From: Fabrea salina
Lineage: Eukaryota > Ciliophora > Heterotrichea > Heterotrichida > Fabreidae
Direction: 5' to 3'
Assembly (NCBI GenBank): GCA_022984795.1
Contig: JALIHJ010000035.1
Coordinates: 124,001 to 188,000 of the forward strand
DNA: 64,000 bases
Positions 63,373 through 64,000 of the stretch are shown here, piece after piece. Both the position numbers and the translations under genes were made by a program. Positions within the stretch are counted from its first letter, which is position 1, and every line of letters begins with the position of its first letter. Under the pieces are notes generated by a model, which was not told the origin of the DNA, ran no database searches, and was given only the letters and a program-made list of their open reading frames with translations.

Positions 63373-64000
63373 ATGATTGAGAGTGTATTTCTTGAAAAGT
63401 ACAAAATAGAGAAGAAGATAGGGTGTGGGGGATTTGGAATTGTATACCGGGCTTGTAATCTGAAAACCAACAGGAAAGTAGCAATCAAAGTGGACTCCAG
63501 ACAAAAAGGAGCTGTTTTGTGTGAGGCCAAAGTTTTGTCGGAGTTGCAAGGTGAAGGAATTCCTAAGCTCTACAAGCACGGAACTTACCAAAAGTGCCCC
63601 TACATGATTTGCCAATTACTAGGCAAAAATCTAGCTTCTGTCCACAAAAGGCATGATAAAAGTTTTTCACTTGGAACTGCCATAACAATAGCTCTGCAGG
63701 TGCTTGCTAGGCTTGAGCACATTCATGAAAAAGGGTTTATCCACAGAGACCTAAAGCCACAACAACTGGTGCTATCTCAGTGCAAAAAGAAGTTTTTCCT
63801 CATAGATTTTGGTCTAGCGAGGAGATACATATTTAAAAAACAACACGTTGCTTACCAAAGTAATTGCCCTCGGGCAGGGAACGCTACTTTCAGTTCCTTG
63901 AACAACCACATGGGAATACGCCAGAGTCGCAGGGACGACATAGAATCCTGGGCTTACCTTTTAGTTTATTTGTGGAAAGGCTACTTGCCTTGGCAGCAGA
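63373..64000 (+). CDS. Casein kinase 1-family protein kinase, 3' end outside the window
   Basis: The frame opens at ATG 63373 and runs off the end; 209 residues are visible. It has the CK1 Gly loop GCGGFGIVYRA (about 17-27), VAIKVD (Lys39), LLGKNLASV (where CK1 has LLGPSLEDL), HEKGFIHRDLKPQQLVLS (catalytic Asp126) and IDFGLARRY (Asp145). The CK1 SIN-type motif is changed. The catalytic-loop Asn that helps bind the second metal (D-x-x-x-x-N) is Gln131 here. Activity may be lowered. CK1 kinases are a large family in ciliates. Confidence 0.88.
   Translation, partial: MIESVFLEKYKIEKKIGCGGFGIVYRACNLKTNRKVAIKVDSRQKGAVLCEAKVLSELQGEGIPKLYKHGTYQKCPYMICQLLGKNLASVHKRHDKSFSLGTAITIALQVLARLEHIHEKGFIHRDLKPQQLVLSQCKKKFFLIDFGLARRYIFKKQHVAYQSNCPRAGNATFSSLNNHMGIRQSRRDDIESWAYLLVYLWKGYLPWQQ

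Noticed and set aside
1-64000. Reassigned stop codons, as in other ciliates
   Set aside because: TAA, TAG and TGA all occur at the natural ends of recognisable proteins and none is needed inside a conserved domain.
1-64000. Mobile elements, CRISPR arrays and virus-like genes
   Set aside because: No transposase, reverse transcriptase, integrase, terminal repeats or spaced direct repeats were seen. The only repeats are short in-frame coding ones.

Overview
This window looks like macronuclear DNA of a heterotrich ciliate, most probably Stentor or a close relative. Three things in the sequence point there. First, twelve introns can be read, and every one is exactly 15 nt with the form GTAA...A....AG, an intron size known from heterotrichs such as Stentor. 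Second, TAA, TAG and TGA all act as ordinary terminators (for example TGA ends the DYRK kinase gene and TAG ends CDC14), so the code is standard; Blepharisma and Condylostoma reassign stops. Third, gene packing is extreme: 62 protein genes in 64 kb, no gap above 300 bp, divergent start codons as little as 7 nt apart and convergent stops that abut or overlap. The species is inferred; no rRNA or marker was used.

Layout. 0-10 kb: vWA-like fragment, DYRK kinase, histone H2B, PRA1, mitochondrial GrpE, NAA10 acetyltransferase, membrane-anchored aspartyl protease, TBC Rab-GAP, RING protein, REEP/HVA22 protein. 10-21 kb: a coiled-coil gene whose start codon is split by an intron, CDC14, first copy of a duplicated unknown protein, INO80 ATPase, ACSF3-like acyl-CoA synthetase, RCC1-repeat protein. 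21-31 kb: importin-5-like karyopherin, coiled-coil and repeat proteins, a secreted Cys-rich protein, a RINGv-FHA protein. 31-43 kb: ankyrin protein, second copy of the duplicated protein, m-AAA protease, PhoD-like phosphatase, PEX13, a small intron-containing gene, ankyrin-SAM protein with a CaaX end, coiled-coil proteins, Brr6/Brl1, V-ATPase subunit E. 43-55 kb: KIF21-like kinesin, kelch-like protein, p25-alpha-like protein, IF1-like protein, eIF4B-like protein, LSD1 zinc finger, choline transporter-like protein. 55-64 kb: ATG13-like, NAP family, reticulon, divergent histone H3/H4 pair, TTC1, DHHC acyltransferase, CHIP, an aspartate-aminotransferase-like protein without the PLP lysine, and the start of a CK1 kinase.

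The genes do not form a single pathway. Loose groupings are chromatin (H2B, H3, H4, NAP, INO80), mitochondria (GrpE, m-AAA protease, IF1-like, aminotransferase-like, several small unknowns), endomembranes (PRA1, reticulon, REEP, TBC, DHHC) and cytoskeleton (kinesin, p25-alpha, coiled coils). The three histone genes share a CCAAT-plus-TATA promoter plan with nearly fixed spacing to the ATG. No tRNA, rRNA, CRISPR array, transposon or virus-like element was seen.
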